Shown here piece by piece: positions 54,764 through 64,000 of a stretch of DNA of 64,000 bases. The notes beneath the pieces are model-generated. The model was not told the DNA's origin, made no database searches, and saw only the letters and a program-made list of their open reading frames with translations. Made by a program: the position numbers and the translations under genes. The stretch is from Listeria weihenstephanensis (lineage in GTDB: Bacteria; Bacillota; Bacilli; Lactobacillales; Listeriaceae). The stretch is taken from the NCBI RefSeq assembly GCF_003534205.1, contig NZ_CP011102.1:1996036-2060035 (forward strand), in the 5' to 3' direction. Every line of letters begins with the position of its first letter. Position 1 is the stretch's first letter.

Positions 54764-54815
54764 TAAAAAAATAACCTCAGAATCACTAGTAGTATCTAGC
54801 AATCCCGAGATTATT
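54764..54815 (-). terminator. Terminator after the 47-residue ORF
   Basis: On the minus strand AATAATCTCGGGATTGCTAG pairs along its full 20 bases with CTAGTGATTCTGAGGTTATT, using several G-U pairs, then TTTTTTT. A very stable stem. Confidence 0.85.
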
Positions 54816-54818
54816 TTC

Positions 54819-54962
54819 TTATATTTTCGTTATTTCCACGTACTCCGTTGATGGACTAAGCGCATCCCGGCAGTCTGTTTCTGTATTTATCGCTAAGAAA
54901 AGTCCCTTTATTTCAGTAAATGATTTTCCACAAATAGCGCAAGACGCCACTCTACTTTTCAT
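54819..54962 (-). CDS. Small CxxC protein, 47 residues, unknown
   Basis: Short gene with ATG at 54962, GAGGTG six bases upstream, stop at 54819 and a strong terminator immediately after. The product starts MKSRVASCAICGKSF and contains a single CAIC pair plus one further cysteine (TDCRD), so it could be a half zinc ribbon. No known family is recognised. It lies between the surface locus and argF, in the same direction as both. The ribosome site and terminator placement are the main support. Confidence 0.6.
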   Translation of the reverse strand: MKSRVASCAICGKSFTEIKGLFLAINTETDCRDALSPSTEYVEITKI

Positions 54963-55082
54963 CTATTACACCTCATTTACTATTCTCATTGCCCATATAC
55001 TACCATTCCACTGCTCTATGTTAGCCCTGTCAAATATTCAAAAATCCAATACATGCGTAGGAGCACGTACTGGATTTCCATT

Positions 55083-56021
55083 TTATCCTAAAATCAGCAC
55101 GAGTAAAGCTTTCTGGGCATGCAGTCTATTTCCAGCTTGTTGATAGACAAGTGATTGGGGGCCATCGATAACCGTCGTTGCGACCTCTTCCTCGCGATGT
55201 GCTGGTAAGCAGTGCAAGAAATGATAGTCCGATTTGGCATGTGATACCAGTTCATTCGTCACGGCATAGCCTTTGAAATCTGCAAAACGTTTCGCGTTCT
55301 CCTCTTCTTGCCCCATACTCGTCCACACATCCGTATATACAAAATCAGCGTCAGAAACGGCAAGAATTGGATCAGTCGTAATCTCGATTTTAGCACCTGT
55401 TTTTGTGGCAATTTTATAGGCTTCATTTAGAACCATCTCATCGGGCTCATAACCTGCTGGCATCGCACATGAAATATCTAAGCCAACCATTGCAGCAGCT
55501 AAGAGTAGCGAATGACATACATTATTTCCATCACCGATATACGCAAGTTTCACGCCTTCAAAGGTGTTTTTCACTTCAAAAATCGTCAATAAATCGGCAA
55601 GCGCTTGGCATGGATGATGTAGGTCGGTCAAGCCATTTATAATCGGAATCGAAGCGTGTTCGGCAAGTTCCTCGACGCCTTCGTGGCTAAACGTCCGAAT
55701 CATCACAGCGTTTATATATTCGCTCAAGACATGCGCCGTGTCCTTGATTGGCTCGCCACGCCCAATTTGGAGCTCTTTTGACGACATCACAATCGCTTGA
55801 CCTCCCAATTGCAAAATTCCAGCCTCAAAAGAAACTCTCGTCCGCGTGGATGACTTATCGAAAATCATCCCTAAAATCTGGCCGCTCAGCGTATGGCTGT
55901 AATGCGTTGGATTTGTCTTAATCGCAAGGCCTAACTGCACCAATTCCGCGATTTCTTCATTGCTCCATTCCAGTAAACTCAACATATCTTTACCTTTAGT
56001 CGTTTCTTTATGATACATCAT
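55083..56021 (-). CDS. argF: Ornithine carbamoyltransferase
   Basis: Joins carbamoyl phosphate to ornithine, giving citrulline. 312 residues. Motifs [11 protein letters not shown] (carbamoyl phosphate), [20 protein letters not shown] and [11 protein letters not shown]. The ATG at 56021 overlaps the argD stop by one base (TAATG). The last gene of argCJBDF. No argG/argH is in the window. The anabolic location argues against the arginine deiminase pathway version. Confidence 0.95.
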   Translation of the reverse strand: MMYHKETTKGKDMLSLLEWSNEEIAELVQLGLAIKTNPTHYSHTLSGQILGMIFDKSSTRTRVSFEAGILQLGGQAIVMSSKELQIGRGEPIKDTAHVLSEYINAVMIRTFSHEGVEELAEHASIPIINGLTDLHHPCQALADLLTIFEVKNTFEGVKLAYIGDGNNVCHSLLLAAAMVGLDISCAMPAGYEPDEMVLNEAYKIATKTGAKIEITTDPILAVSDADFVYTDVWTSMGQEEENAKRFADFKGYAVTNELVSHAKSDYHFLHCLPAHREEEVATTVIDGPQSLVYQQAGNRLHAQKALLVLILG

Positions 56022-57169
56022 TATTTCATCCCTACTTCCTGTTTTATAAGCACTGACGCGATCAAATTCGCCGCCTGTTCAAGCTCTATTTTCGTTACCG
56101 TTAACGGTGGTAAAATTCGCAAAACATTGGGGCCAGCGGTCAATGTGAGTAATCCGATTTCTTGTAGCGCCTTAACTACCGAGCCTGCCTCTGTTTCCAA
56201 CTCTATTCCGAGCATCAAACCATCCCCACGAATCTCGACGATGTTTGCTGCTATTTTTTCAGTGAGCAATTCTTTAAAATAAACACCCTTTTCAGTCACA
56301 CCTGCAAGGAAATCATCATCAAAAATGATATCAATGACAGTTTCTGCCGCCGCCATCGCGATTTTATTTCCACCAAATGTCGAACCGTGGACGCCTGGCC
56401 CAAATGTTTCCGCAAGTTCAGCCTTCCCAACCATCGCGCCAACTGGCAAGCCATTTCCAAGCCCTTTTGCCAATGTAAAAATGTCTGGTTCAATCCCGGC
56501 ATGTTCAAAAGCAAAACGTTTTCCAGTACGGCCCATTCCTGTTTGGACTTCGTCGATAATGAGCAAGGCACCGTTTTTCTGACATAATTCTGATGCGCCA
56601 ACTAAAAATTCCGTCGTAGCTGGGAGTACACCGCCTTCGCCTTGAATAACTTCTAGCATGACAGCTGCGGTTTTTCCAGAAATCATGTTTTTAAGAGCTG
56701 CTAAATCATTGTATGGTAAGTATGTAAAACCTGGAAGGAGTGCGCCGAAACCATCGTGGATTTTTCCTTGCCCCGTCGCCGTCATCGTGGCAATTGTGCG
56801 ACCATGAAAGGACTGTTTGAACGTGATAATCTCATCACATCCAGTATGTTTTTTCGCTAGTTTGAGCGCGGCTTCATTGGCTTCTGCCCCACTGTTACAG
56901 AAAAATACAGCGCGGTCGACACCAGCGATTAGTTTAGTCGCTACTTGTTCTTGAATACTGCTTTCAAATAGGTTGGATGTATGCCAAATTTGACCGAGTT
57001 GATTTTGCACAGAAGCCAGTACCTCGTCGTGACAATGTCCTAAATTGCAAACGGCGATGCCCGATGTAAAATCAAGATACGCTTTGCCATTCGCGTCTTT
57101 AACAACGGTTCCTTTCCCTTCTACAATCTCGATTGGAAATTTTGCATATGTTGGAAATAAATCGCTCAT
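56021..57169 (-). CDS. argD: Acetylornithine aminotransferase
   Basis: PLP enzyme that transaminates N-acetylglutamate semialdehyde to N-acetylornithine. 382 residues. PLP lysine in [12 protein letters not shown], cofactor aspartate in [30 protein letters not shown]. The start at 57169 overlaps the argB stop (57166) by four bases, so translation is coupled. Confidence 0.95.
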   Translation of the reverse strand: MSDLFPTYAKFPIEIVEGKGTVVKDANGKAYLDFTSGIAVCNLGHCHDEVLASVQNQLGQIWHTSNLFESSIQEQVATKLIAGVDRAVFFCNSGAEANEAALKLAKKHTGCDEIITFKQSFHGRTIATMTATGQGKIHDGFGALLPGFTYLPYNDLAALKNMISGKTAAVMLEVIQGEGGVLPATTEFLVGASELCQKNGALLIIDEVQTGMGRTGKRFAFEHAGIEPDIFTLAKGLGNGLPVGAMVGKAELAETFGPGVHGSTFGGNKIAMAAAETVIDIIFDDDFLAGVTEKGVYFKELLTEKIAANIVEIRGDGLMLGIELETEAGSVVKALQEIGLLTLTAGPNVLRILPPLTVTKIELEQAANLIASVLIKQEVGMK

Positions 57170-57918
57170 CCTATTTTCACCCCATCGCTTATTATTGTCC
57201 CTTTGGTAGTGATTTCATTCGTAATAATGACTTGCCCAACACCTTGTGTAACCGCATTTTTCGCGCTTGCGAGTTTGGGAATCATGCCACCCGTGATTAC
57301 TTCTTTTGCGAATAATTCACCGAGTTCTGCCGTGTCGATATGCGTCAGTACTTCGCCTGCATCAAGGACTCCCGCGACATCCGTCAACAATATAAGCTCC
57401 TCTGCTTGAAGCGCCGCCGCGACGGCACATGCCGCTAAATCCGCGTTCACATTCAACCACTGTGTTGCTGTTGTTAAGCCAAGTGGCGCGATAACTGGCA
57501 CGATTCCTTGCTCCGTCAAATGAGATATCAAATCTGTTTTAACAAGCGTGATTTCACCGACAAATCCGAGTTCGCCGTCCGTCAATTGTTCCGCCTGCAT
57601 CAGCCCGGCGTCTCCTGCATGTAGCCCCACCGCAGAAATATGTTCCTTTTCGAGCGCCGTTACAATCTCCGGTTGCACTTGTCCGATCAGCACCATTTTC
57701 GTCACAGCAAGTGTCTCTTTTGTCGTGATGCGCAAGCCCGCCTTCGTTTCCACTGGAATTTGCAGGGCCTCCATCATTTTATTGATCTGCACGCCGCCAC
57801 CATGAACGAGCACGACCTGTTTCCCGTTCGCCTGCCACGTTTTGATTTGATTGAAAAAACTTTCATGCAGATGACTTCCCGCGACGCCACCTATTTTGAC
57901 AACGATTATTTCACTCAT
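57166..57918 (-). CDS. argB: Acetylglutamate kinase
   Basis: Phosphorylates N-acetylglutamate. 250 residues. N-terminal [10 protein letters not shown] binds phosphate; [13 protein letters not shown] binds substrate; [15 protein letters not shown] and [10 protein letters not shown] complete the site. It lacks the N-terminal helix of arginine-sensitive hexameric enzymes, consistent with the ArgJ-cyclic pathway in which ArgJ is often the feedback target. ATG at 57918 with GGGGCGTGGG upstream. Confidence 0.95.
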   Translation of the reverse strand: MSEIIVVKIGGVAGSHLHESFFNQIKTWQANGKQVVLVHGGGVQINKMMEALQIPVETKAGLRITTKETLAVTKMVLIGQVQPEIVTALEKEHISAVGLHAGDAGLMQAEQLTDGELGFVGEITLVKTDLISHLTEQGIVPVIAPLGLTTATQWLNVNADLAACAVAAALQAEELILLTDVAGVLDAGEVLTHIDTAELGELFAKEVITGGMIPKLASAKNAVTQGVGQVIITNEITTKGTIISDGVKIG

Positions 57919-57941
57919 CCGATCCCACGCCCCTCTTTAGT

Positions 57942-59168
57942 TCACGTTCTGTAACACGCATTTATTTTGACATAATCATAGCTCAAATCGCATCCCCAAG
58001 CAGTTCCAGTCTCCAAACCACTATGCAAATTCACTTCGATTAAAATGTTTTCCTTTTGTAGATAGTCAGCAAGCACCTCAGGATCATAATCTGCGTTCTC
58101 ACTTTTCTCCAAAATGGCAGTCTCGCCAATTTTTATTGTGATATTATCCGGTGAAAAACGTCCACCGCTGTAGCCAATCGCACAGATAATTCGGCCCCAA
58201 TTGGCGTCCTCGCCGAACATCGCGGTCTTCACCAAGCTCGATGATACAATCTGTTTCGCGATCATTCTCGCATCTTCTTTTGACGTCGCACCTTTGACTT
58301 GTGCTTCGATCAACTTCGTCGCGCCTTCACCGTCTCTCGCAATGCTTTTCGCTAAATGTTGACATACTGCGTAAAACATCTTTGTAAAAGCAGTAAATTC
58401 TGGCGTCCCTTCCGAAAATGCAGTATTTCCAGCACATCCATTGGCCATCACAACCACCATGTCATTCGTTGATGTATCGCCATCCACTGTTATTTGATTG
58501 AAAGTTTGATCTACTTTTTGTTTTAGTAATTTTTGCAATAGTTTAGCCGGAACTGCCGCATCTGTCGTAATAAACGAAAGCATCGTCGCCATGTTTGGAT
58601 GAATCATTCCTGACCCCTTGGCCACGCCTGAAATTGTGATCGTTTTCCCGCCAATTTCAGCTTGCAATGTTAGTTCTTTTTGCACTGTATCCGTCGTTAA
58701 AATCGCTTCATGAAAACCGCTGCTCGTTCCTGATTTTACAACTAGCGATTCGATGCCCGCTGTCACTTTTTCCATTGGTAAATAGTCTCCGATAACACCA
58801 GTCGAAGCCACTGCTACCGCTGTTTCGGCAATTCCTAAATGCTTCGCCGTTATCGCTCGCATCGCAAAACCATCTTCCAAGCCCTGTTTTCCTGTACAAG
58901 CATTCGCGACTCCGCTATTCACAACGATTGCCTGCAACGTCTGATCCGCCGCCAAACTATCTTTCGTTATAAAAATTGGTGCTGCCTGCATTTGATTCAT
59001 CGTATAAACCGCAGCCGCTTCAGCAGGAGTTTCCGAAAAAATAACGCCGATATCCTTCTTTCTACGCTTCAATCCACAATGCTTCCCGTCCGCATAGAAA
59101 CCAAGCGGCGTCGCAATCGTACCATCTTCAATCAAGATCCAATCCTCTTTTTCTAATAGCTTCTCCAT
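57942..59168 (-). CDS. argJ: Bifunctional ornithine acetyltransferase / N-acetylglutamate synthase
   Basis: Recycles the acetyl group from acetylornithine to glutamate and can use acetyl-CoA. 408 residues from the ATG at 59168 ([10 protein letters not shown]), with GGGGGAA upstream; an extension to 59228 overlaps argC and lacks a site. The proenzyme cleaves itself at the threonine in [16 protein letters not shown], which becomes the N-terminal nucleophile of the beta chain. Sits between argC (16 bp) and argB. Confidence 0.95.
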   Translation of the reverse strand: MEKLLEKEDWILIEDGTIATPLGFYADGKHCGLKRRKKDIGVIFSETPAEAAAVYTMNQMQAAPIFITKDSLAADQTLQAIVVNSGVANACTGKQGLEDGFAMRAITAKHLGIAETAVAVASTGVIGDYLPMEKVTAGIESLVVKSGTSSGFHEAILTTDTVQKELTLQAEIGGKTITISGVAKGSGMIHPNMATMLSFITTDAAVPAKLLQKLLKQKVDQTFNQITVDGDTSTNDMVVVMANGCAGNTAFSEGTPEFTAFTKMFYAVCQHLAKSIARDGEGATKLIEAQVKGATSKEDARMIAKQIVSSSLVKTAMFGEDANWGRIICAIGYSGGRFSPDNITIKIGETAILEKSENADYDPEVLADYLQKENILIEVNLHSGLETGTAWGCDLSYDYVKINACYRT

Positions 59169-59184
59169 CGTATTTCCCCCTAAA

Positions 59185-60213
59185 TCAAGGATAAACCGGT
59201 ATAAAATCAAGCCCAGCCGTTTCCTCAAATCCGGCCATCAAATTCAAATTCTGAATCGCTTGTCCCGCCGCCCCTTTGACCAAATTATCAATCACCACAA
59301 CAATCGTAATCATATTCGTTCGTTCATTATAACAAAGCCCAATATCGCAAAAGTTCGATGCCGTCACCTGTTTCAAACTCGGATAAACATCCTTGTCCTG
59401 AACTCGCACAAATGGCTTCCCATCATAGCTTTTTCGGTAAAGTGCAAGCAGTTCCTCCGTCGATGTCGCATCTTTCGCCTTCACATAAATCGTTGCAAAA
59501 ATGCCTCGCGTCACTGGAATGAGCGATGTCGAAAACGTAATCGCATCAATCCCCGCGTCCCAAACACGCAACTGCCGGATAATCTCTGGAATATGTTGAT
59601 GCTGATTCATCCGATACAGCGTCATGTTCTCGTTCGTCTCCGGAAAATGCGTATTCGCACTCGGCGTCTTGCCCGCCCCTGAAATTCCCGATTTCGCATC
59701 CACAATAATCGAATCAGCCTCGATCTTACCTTCCATCACAAGTGGCGCTAAACCAAGCAAAGTCGCCGTCGCGTAACAACCAGGATTCGAAATAAATGTC
59801 GTCTCCACATTCTCGCGCCATTCCGCCAACCCATACTCCGCTTGATTCAAATAAGCCTCAGGCGCCGCGTCCTTGTTATACCACTTCTCATATTTTTCCT
59901 TCGACAACCTAAAATCTCCCGACAAATCAATGACCTTCATTCCCGCATCGATAAACGGTTGCGCTGCTTCCTTGGCCACCCCACTAGGCGTTGCTAGAAA
60001 AACAGCTTCACTTTCCTCCGCGATTTTGGTCACGTCAATCTCGGCAAGCTCATGATGATAAACCGTATGTAGATGAGGGTAGAATCGCGATATATCGTCC
60101 GTCTGGGCGGAGAAACTATGCAAAGATACGATCTCAACGTGCGGATGTTGATGTAACAATCGGAGTAATTCAAGACCTCCATAACCTGTTGCTCCAATAA
60201 TCGAAACTTTCAT
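59185..60213 (-). CDS. argC: N-acetyl-gamma-glutamyl-phosphate reductase
   Basis: NADPH-dependent reduction giving N-acetylglutamate semialdehyde. 342 residues. N-terminal dinucleotide motif [14 protein letters not shown], catalytic cysteine in [14 protein letters not shown], and [11 protein letters not shown]. First gene of argCJBDF. ATG at 60213 with GAAGGGTGGG upstream and a consensus promoter 38-66 bases upstream. Confidence 0.96.
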   Translation of the reverse strand: MKVSIIGATGYGGLELLRLLHQHPHVEIVSLHSFSAQTDDISRFYPHLHTVYHHELAEIDVTKIAEESEAVFLATPSGVAKEAAQPFIDAGMKVIDLSGDFRLSKEKYEKWYNKDAAPEAYLNQAEYGLAEWRENVETTFISNPGCYATATLLGLAPLVMEGKIEADSIIVDAKSGISGAGKTPSANTHFPETNENMTLYRMNQHQHIPEIIRQLRVWDAGIDAITFSTSLIPVTRGIFATIYVKAKDATSTEELLALYRKSYDGKPFVRVQDKDVYPSLKQVTASNFCDIGLCYNERTNMITIVVVIDNLVKGAAGQAIQNLNLMAGFEETAGLDFIPVYP

Positions 60214-60250
60214 GCTTTTCCCACCCTTCTTATTTTTTATGATAAAACTT

Positions 60251-60279
60251 ATTATAAACCTGTATATTTATAATGTCAA
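60251..60279 (-). promoter_or_regulatory. Consensus sigma-A promoter of the arg operon
   Basis: On the minus strand TTGACA (60279-60274), a 17-base spacer and TATAAT (60256-60251): a perfect match at both boxes. Such a strong promoter implies repression as the main control. Confidence 0.9.
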
Positions 60280-60300
60280 ATGGTTTTTTATAAATAATTA

Positions 60301-60345
60301 CGCTTATTTATGCGTTTTATATGTATATTATCGCTTATTTTATGC
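60301..60345. promoter_or_regulatory. Repeated motif CGCTTATTT(T)ATGC, candidate ArgR/AhrC sites
   Basis: CGCTTATTTATGCG (60301-60314) and CGCTTATTTTATGC (60332-60345) are direct repeats 31 bases apart, upstream of the -35. AT-rich with GCATAAA on the minus strand, similar to ARG-box half sites, but not exact. Confidence 0.4.
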
Positions 60346-60377
60346 AAAATAGATTCACATCCTAGTTTGACCTTATC

Positions 60378-60407
60378 AAAAAAAGCCGCTCATAAGAACG
60401 ACTTTTC
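60378..60407 (-). terminator. Terminator after the CsbD-like gene
   Basis: On the minus strand AAAGTCGTTC pairs with GAGCGGCTTT (G-U allowed), loop TTAT, then a T-run. Confidence 0.8.
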
Positions 60408-60421
60408 CATACGAATACCTG

Positions 60422-60625
60422 TTATTTCTCTTTATCCGATTCCTTTTTCATACCTTTTTTCAAGCCTTCTGCGGCTTCCTTTACATCCGACGCGGCTTCC
60501 TTCACTTTGCCCTTCGTTTTCTCCACAAAGCCCTCTGTCTGCTTCTCTTTATCGCCAGTCAATTTCCCTGTCTTTTCTTTGACATCACCTTTTAATTGAT
60601 CCTTCTTGCCTTTATCGTCTACCAT
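60422..60625 (-). CDS. CsbD family stress protein
   Basis: 67-residue, very hydrophilic, lysine/glutamate-rich protein built from repeated [14 protein letters not shown] and [15 protein letters not shown]-like segments, the CsbD pattern. Members are general stress (SigB) proteins of unknown biochemical role. The start ATG at 60625 (MVDDKGKK) has GGAGG 10 bases upstream; the ATG nine bases earlier is too close to it. The terminator follows and it is transcribed alone. Confidence 0.85.
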   Translation of the reverse strand: MVDDKGKKDQLKGDVKEKTGKLTGDKEKQTEGFVEKTKGKVKEAASDVKEAAEGLKKGMKKESDKEK

Positions 60626-60790
60626 AATATTCATTCCTCCTTCAAATTCAAGCCAACGATCATTTTCACAAGCGCTGACTTGGCTATATTTATTTTTTAC
60701 CCTAACAACAATTGAAAAAACATGTCTGAAATATCACAAAATTCACTACAAAAAAAACGATACCGCAAAATTGGGCATCGTCTCACTTTT

Positions 60791-62005
60791 TTAAAATAGA
60801 TCTGAAAATTCATCCTGTACTTTCTTCGTATCAGCAACTTCCACTGAAAATGTTTCTGTCATATTCACAGCTTCTTGTACCATCGCCTCAAAATCGATAA
60901 AGCTCTCGTAACGCTCTACTTTTTCTAATTTAGGGCGTGTTTTTGGAGAAGGAGGCGTGAAAATCGTACAGCAATCCTCGAACGGCTGTACCGAAATATC
61001 ATACGTATCAATTGCTTGTGCAATCTCAATAATCTCATTTTTATCCATCGATACTACAGGTCGGATAATCGGCGTTGGCGTCACAGCATTGATCGCAAGC
61101 ATGCTCTCTAGCGTCTGACTCGCCACCTGGCCTAAACTCTCACCATTCACAATCGCCAATCCTTCACGACGGCGACGCAGTTCATCCGTAATCCGCAACA
61201 TCATCCTACGCGTCACTGTCATTGTAAAGCCTTCTGGAATCTGTTTTTTAATCATTTCTTGAATCGCTGTAAATGGTACAACATGCATCTGTACTTGACC
61301 GCTATATTGTGCCAATTTACCAGCTAAATCAACCGCTTTTTGCTTCGCGCGTTCACTCGTATATGGTGGACTATGGAAATGCACTGCCTCGACTTCAACG
61401 CCACGTTTCATCGCCAAATACCCCGCAACAGGACTATCAATCCCGCCCGAAAGCATCAACATCGCGCGCCCAGAAGAACTCACCGGCAAGCCACCAGCAC
61501 CTTGAATCGTTTGGCATGACAAGAAAATACCTTCGCTTCGAACGTCTACAAGCAACTTCACGTCTGGCTTCTTCACATCAACATGTAAATCCTCCATATT
61601 CTGCAAAATATACCCGCCAAGCTCCTGATTAATCCCGTTCGTATCGAGCTCAAACGAACGATCCGCACGGCGCGCATTCACTTTAAAACTACCACCTGGC
61701 TGATGCATCGCACGTACAAGTGACAACCCAGCTTGCTTCATTTCCTCCAAATCTTGAGGTACCCGAACCGCCGGACTAAACGACTGAATGCCGAAAATCG
61801 GACGCAAACGCTCTAAAATAACCTGATCATCCGCTCCATTCAATAGCAAATACATCCGATCCCGTTCGCCAAACACTTTCACTTCTGGAAAATCTGCAAT
61901 TGCGCGTTTCACATTATGCGCTAATTTTTTAATAAACTGTTTCCGATTACGGCCTTTTGTTGATAATTCGCCGTACCGAACGACTATACGATCATATTTC
62001 ATCAT
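60791..62005 (-). CDS. thiI: tRNA 4-thiouridine sulfurtransferase ThiI
   Basis: Adenylates U8 of tRNA and inserts sulfur, and can serve thiamine thiazole synthesis. 404 residues: N-terminal ferredoxin-like plus THUMP domain (about 1-165), then PP-loop ATPase with MLSGGIDSPVAGYLA. The C-terminal rhodanese domain of E. coli ThiI is missing, as in Bacillus and Listeria, where a dedicated cysteine desulfurase donates sulfur. That desulfurase gene is directly upstream and overlaps (TGATG). ATG at 62005 or 62002. Confidence 0.95.
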   Translation of the reverse strand: MMKYDRIVVRYGELSTKGRNRKQFIKKLAHNVKRAIADFPEVKVFGERDRMYLLLNGADDQVILERLRPIFGIQSFSPAVRVPQDLEEMKQAGLSLVRAMHQPGGSFKVNARRADRSFELDTNGINQELGGYILQNMEDLHVDVKKPDVKLLVDVRSEGIFLSCQTIQGAGGLPVSSSGRAMLMLSGGIDSPVAGYLAMKRGVEVEAVHFHSPPYTSERAKQKAVDLAGKLAQYSGQVQMHVVPFTAIQEMIKKQIPEGFTMTVTRRMMLRITDELRRRREGLAIVNGESLGQVASQTLESMLAINAVTPTPIIRPVVSMDKNEIIEIAQAIDTYDISVQPFEDCCTIFTPPSPKTRPKLEKVERYESFIDFEAMVQEAVNMTETFSVEVADTKKVQDEFSDLF

Positions 62006-63138
62006 TTCACCACTTCATTCAAATTTTTGATAATCACTTGTATTACTTCTATAAAACGTTGCGCTTCTGCCATCGTGTTTTGATAAGACAGGCTCACGCG
62101 AACTGCACCTACCGCCTCTTCATCCGTCACCTTCATTGCTTTTAACGTACTGCTGGCGAGTTTGGCACGGGAAGAACACGCGCTTGTCGTCGAAACATAC
62201 ATTTCATATTCCTCGAGCGCATGGACTAAAATTTCACCGCGATGCCCAATAACGGAAAAACAGCAAATATGAGGAGCGGCCTTCTTTTTATCTGTATGAA
62301 TCGATACTTCCGGAATGTCGGCAAGCGCCGTTAGCAAATAATCACGAATCGTCTCTAAGTCTGTGAAATGCGCTTTTTGATCCTCCAAACCGATTCGTAA
62401 AGCCTTCGCAAACGCCACTACTCCAGCCGTATTCTCCGTTCCATTACGCAGCCCAAATTCCTGTCCACCACCATCTAAAAGCGGCGTCAATGATACACGT
62501 TTCTTCTTTATTAAAACGCCAGTTCCCTTCAAGCCATGCACTTTATGTCCAGAAACGCTCACTAAATCGATCCCTGCCATATCAAGCGCCACTTTTGTCA
62601 AACCTTGCACATGGTCCACATGAAAAAACGTCTGCTCTCGGTCCTCAAGTAGCGTCGCAATCTCCGCTATCGGTTGCACAGAGCCGACTTCATTGTTCAC
62701 ATGCATCACAGACACTAAAATCGTATCTTCGCGCAATGCATTTTTCAAATCTGCCACCGAAATGACACCGGATGCGTCTACAGGAAGGCGCGTGACCTCA
62801 AAGCCTTGCGTCTCCAAATACCGCATCGTATTTTGAACGGATGGATGCTCGATTGCCGTCGTAATTATATGTTTCCCTCTATTAGAATAGAAACCAGCGA
62901 TGCCTTTTATCGCCATGTTGTTACTTTCCGTCCCACCCGATGTAAAAATAACTTCTTCAGGACTCACGCTAAGCATTCCTGCCACAAGTGTTCGCGCCTG
63001 TTCATGCAAGTCGCTCACCTTCGCGCCATACCGATGAAGCGACGACGGATTCGCAAAATAATTCGTCGCTACTTTTGTATAGGTTTCCACGCACGCATCT
63101 AGCGGTTTCGTCGTTGCACTATTATCAAAATAAATCAT
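62002..63138 (-). CDS. iscS: Cysteine desulfurase (NifS/IscS-like, NifZ-type), partner of ThiI
   Basis: PLP enzyme that takes sulfur from cysteine. 378 residues. PLP lysine in VSVSGHKVHGLKG, catalytic cysteine in TTSACSSRAK, and GGTESNNMAIKG near the cofactor. Gene pairing with a rhodanese-less thiI corresponds to nifZ-thiI of B. subtilis, so the main role is tRNA thiolation rather than general Fe-S assembly. ATG at 63138. Confidence 0.94.
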   Translation of the reverse strand: MIYFDNSATTKPLDACVETYTKVATNYFANPSSLHRYGAKVSDLHEQARTLVAGMLSVSPEEVIFTSGGTESNNMAIKGIAGFYSNRGKHIITTAIEHPSVQNTMRYLETQGFEVTRLPVDASGVISVADLKNALREDTILVSVMHVNNEVGSVQPIAEIATLLEDREQTFFHVDHVQGLTKVALDMAGIDLVSVSGHKVHGLKGTGVLIKKKRVSLTPLLDGGGQEFGLRNGTENTAGVVAFAKALRIGLEDQKAHFTDLETIRDYLLTALADIPEVSIHTDKKKAAPHICCFSVIGHRGEILVHALEEYEMYVSTTSACSSRAKLASSTLKAMKVTDEEAVGAVRVSLSYQNTMAEAQRFIEVIQVIIKNLNEVVK

Positions 63139-63200
63139 TTAAAAGCCTCCACGATCCTATTCTCACTAATTATTTTACCACACATGTCAAGCCTTGCATT

Positions 63201-63232
63201 AAAAAAGCGAGGAATCAAGTTCCCCGCTTTTC
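63201..63232 (-). terminator. Terminator after ezrA
   Basis: On the minus strand AAAAGCGGGGAA pairs with TTCCTCGCTTTT, then TTTTTT-like run. Insulates ezrA from iscS. Confidence 0.85.
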
Positions 63233-63237
63233 ACTAT

Positions 63238-64000
63238 TCATTCAACTTCATCCACATTAATCTTCATTTCATATGCTTTTTCAATTTTCTTAAACGCATT
63301 TGGTTCCACTTTTTCCAAAGCAGTTACCGCTATTTCTAAGGCTTTTTTATATTGATAGTCGTCATAAAAATGATCTTCTGCTTTACGAAGAGCGATTGCA
63401 AGGTCTGGTGTACGTAGACGATAACGATTGGCGTATTGGATAACATGCTCCACTAAATGGACGTTCTCAATCATTTCATCCGCTTTTTCTGTCAAATGTT
63501 CGAGATCTTCTTTCGCCACACGCCATTCATTGTTCACAGCTTTCATATTCAGTGGTTTCTCTTCCAGCTTGCTTTCTAATTTTGAAATCGATGCTTCCAT
63601 ATGTTCGCATAGCGTGATATACTCATCAGGCTTACCAGGAAGGCGCTCACGATCTAGCCTTTGATTCAAGTTCATAATCGCTCGGCGCATGCGCTTAGCA
63701 TCCTCACGCGCCTCGAGCTCATCTTTTCTGAGCGAACGCAACTCCTCAGCAAATGTATCTTGTTCCAGTGCAATGCCAGAAACAATCGCGTCAATTTCTT
63801 TTAACGTATCCTCTGCCGCCGAATAAGCAATTTTAACTTCAGACAAGCGTTCTGTGACCGTTTCGAGCTGTTCTTTTTGCGTTTGCAATTGGCTCGCCAC
63901 TTTCAAATAGACCGCCAGTTCGTCATCTGCCACGTGATATGTCTGCTTCACTTCTTTAATTTGTTCCGCAAGCGCATCTGATACAGCCATTTGCTTCTCT
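63238..64000 (-). CDS. ezrA: Septation ring formation regulator EzrA, C-terminal part (cut by window edge)
   Basis: The last 254 or so residues of a long coiled-coil protein; the frame stays open to the window edge (GAG AAG CAA before the internal ATG at 63990). EzrA is normally about 570 residues with one N-terminal membrane helix and spectrin-like repeats, and restrains FtsZ ring formation. The visible part is fully helical (QTQKEQLETVTERLSEVK, AREDAKRMRRAIMNLNQRL) and ends with YQYKKALEIAVTALEKVEP, typical of the family. Location beside iscS-thiI matches lmo1594. Confidence 0.9.
   Translation of the reverse strand, partial: EKQMAVSDALAEQIKEVKQTYHVADDELAVYLKVASQLQTQKEQLETVTERLSEVKIAYSAAEDTLKEIDAIVSGIALEQDTFAEELRSLRKDELEAREDAKRMRRAIMNLNQRLDRERLPGKPDEYITLCEHMEASISKLESKLEEKPLNMKAVNNEWRVAKEDLEHLTEKADEMIENVHLVEHVIQYANRYRLRTPDLAIALRKAEDHFYDDYQYKKALEIAVTALEKVEPNAFKKIEKAYEMKINVDEVE

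Overview
The window comes from a low-to-mid GC Gram-positive bacterium, most likely a member of the Listeriaceae (Listeria in the broad sense). The backbone order polA - icd - citZ - DUF441 - fxsA - pyk - pfkA - accA/accD - dnaE - nrnA - ytoI - ytkL - pepQ - ald - usp - ackA - ytxK - tpx - RDD protein - sppA - nadK - argF/D/B/J/C - thiI - iscS - ezrA is, from memory, the order of the lmo1565-lmo1594 region of Listeria monocytogenes. Strong Shine-Dalgarno sites, frequent GTG/TTG starts and many U-tract terminators fit this. polA is cut by the left edge and ezrA by the right edge.

Five blocks interrupt that backbone. (1) Between pfkA and accA (9.4-15.0 kb): a type VII secretion LXG toxin module (two small helical partners, an LXG protein with a C-terminal HExxH motif, a small zinc-ribbon protein as possible immunity factor), followed in the same direction by a Septu-like ATPase/HNH defence pair. 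(2) Between dnaE and nrnA (20.5-34.1 kb): a heterodimeric ABC exporter bracketed by mirror-image arrays of two structured repeat families, an AraC-type regulator, a full urease operon with a urea transporter, and a divergent WYL regulator/GyrI-like pair. (3) fosX and a YqkB-like gene between pepQ and ald. (4) Between nadK and argF (46.8-55.0 kb): a repeat element, dut, and an AT-rich cell-surface locus with a flippase, two LicD proteins, two alpha/beta-hydrolase-like paralogues and a beta-helix protein whose 3' end is frameshifted. (5) A CsbD-like gene between argC and thiI.

The core genes cover central carbon metabolism (citrate synthase, isocitrate dehydrogenase, phosphofructokinase, pyruvate kinase, acetate kinase), fatty acid initiation (accDA), DNA replication and repair (polA, dnaE), nucleotide turnover (nrnA, dut, nadK), arginine synthesis from glutamate (argCJBDF, behind a consensus sigma-A promoter) and sulfur transfer to tRNA (iscS-thiI). 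The urease block ureABCEFGD plus urea channel contains every structural and accessory protein except a nickel importer.

The least expected content is non-coding. Element A (about 97 nt, five copies) keeps a nested hairpin through compensatory base changes. Element B has three mutually complementary arms. Elements A and B together form inverted flanks around the ABC genes that end in a 53-bp inverted repeat with one mismatch. Element C sits between convergent genes and one copy carries an extra inserted palindrome (D), the other copy being the empty form. No rRNA, tRNA, CRISPR array, transposase or integrase was found.
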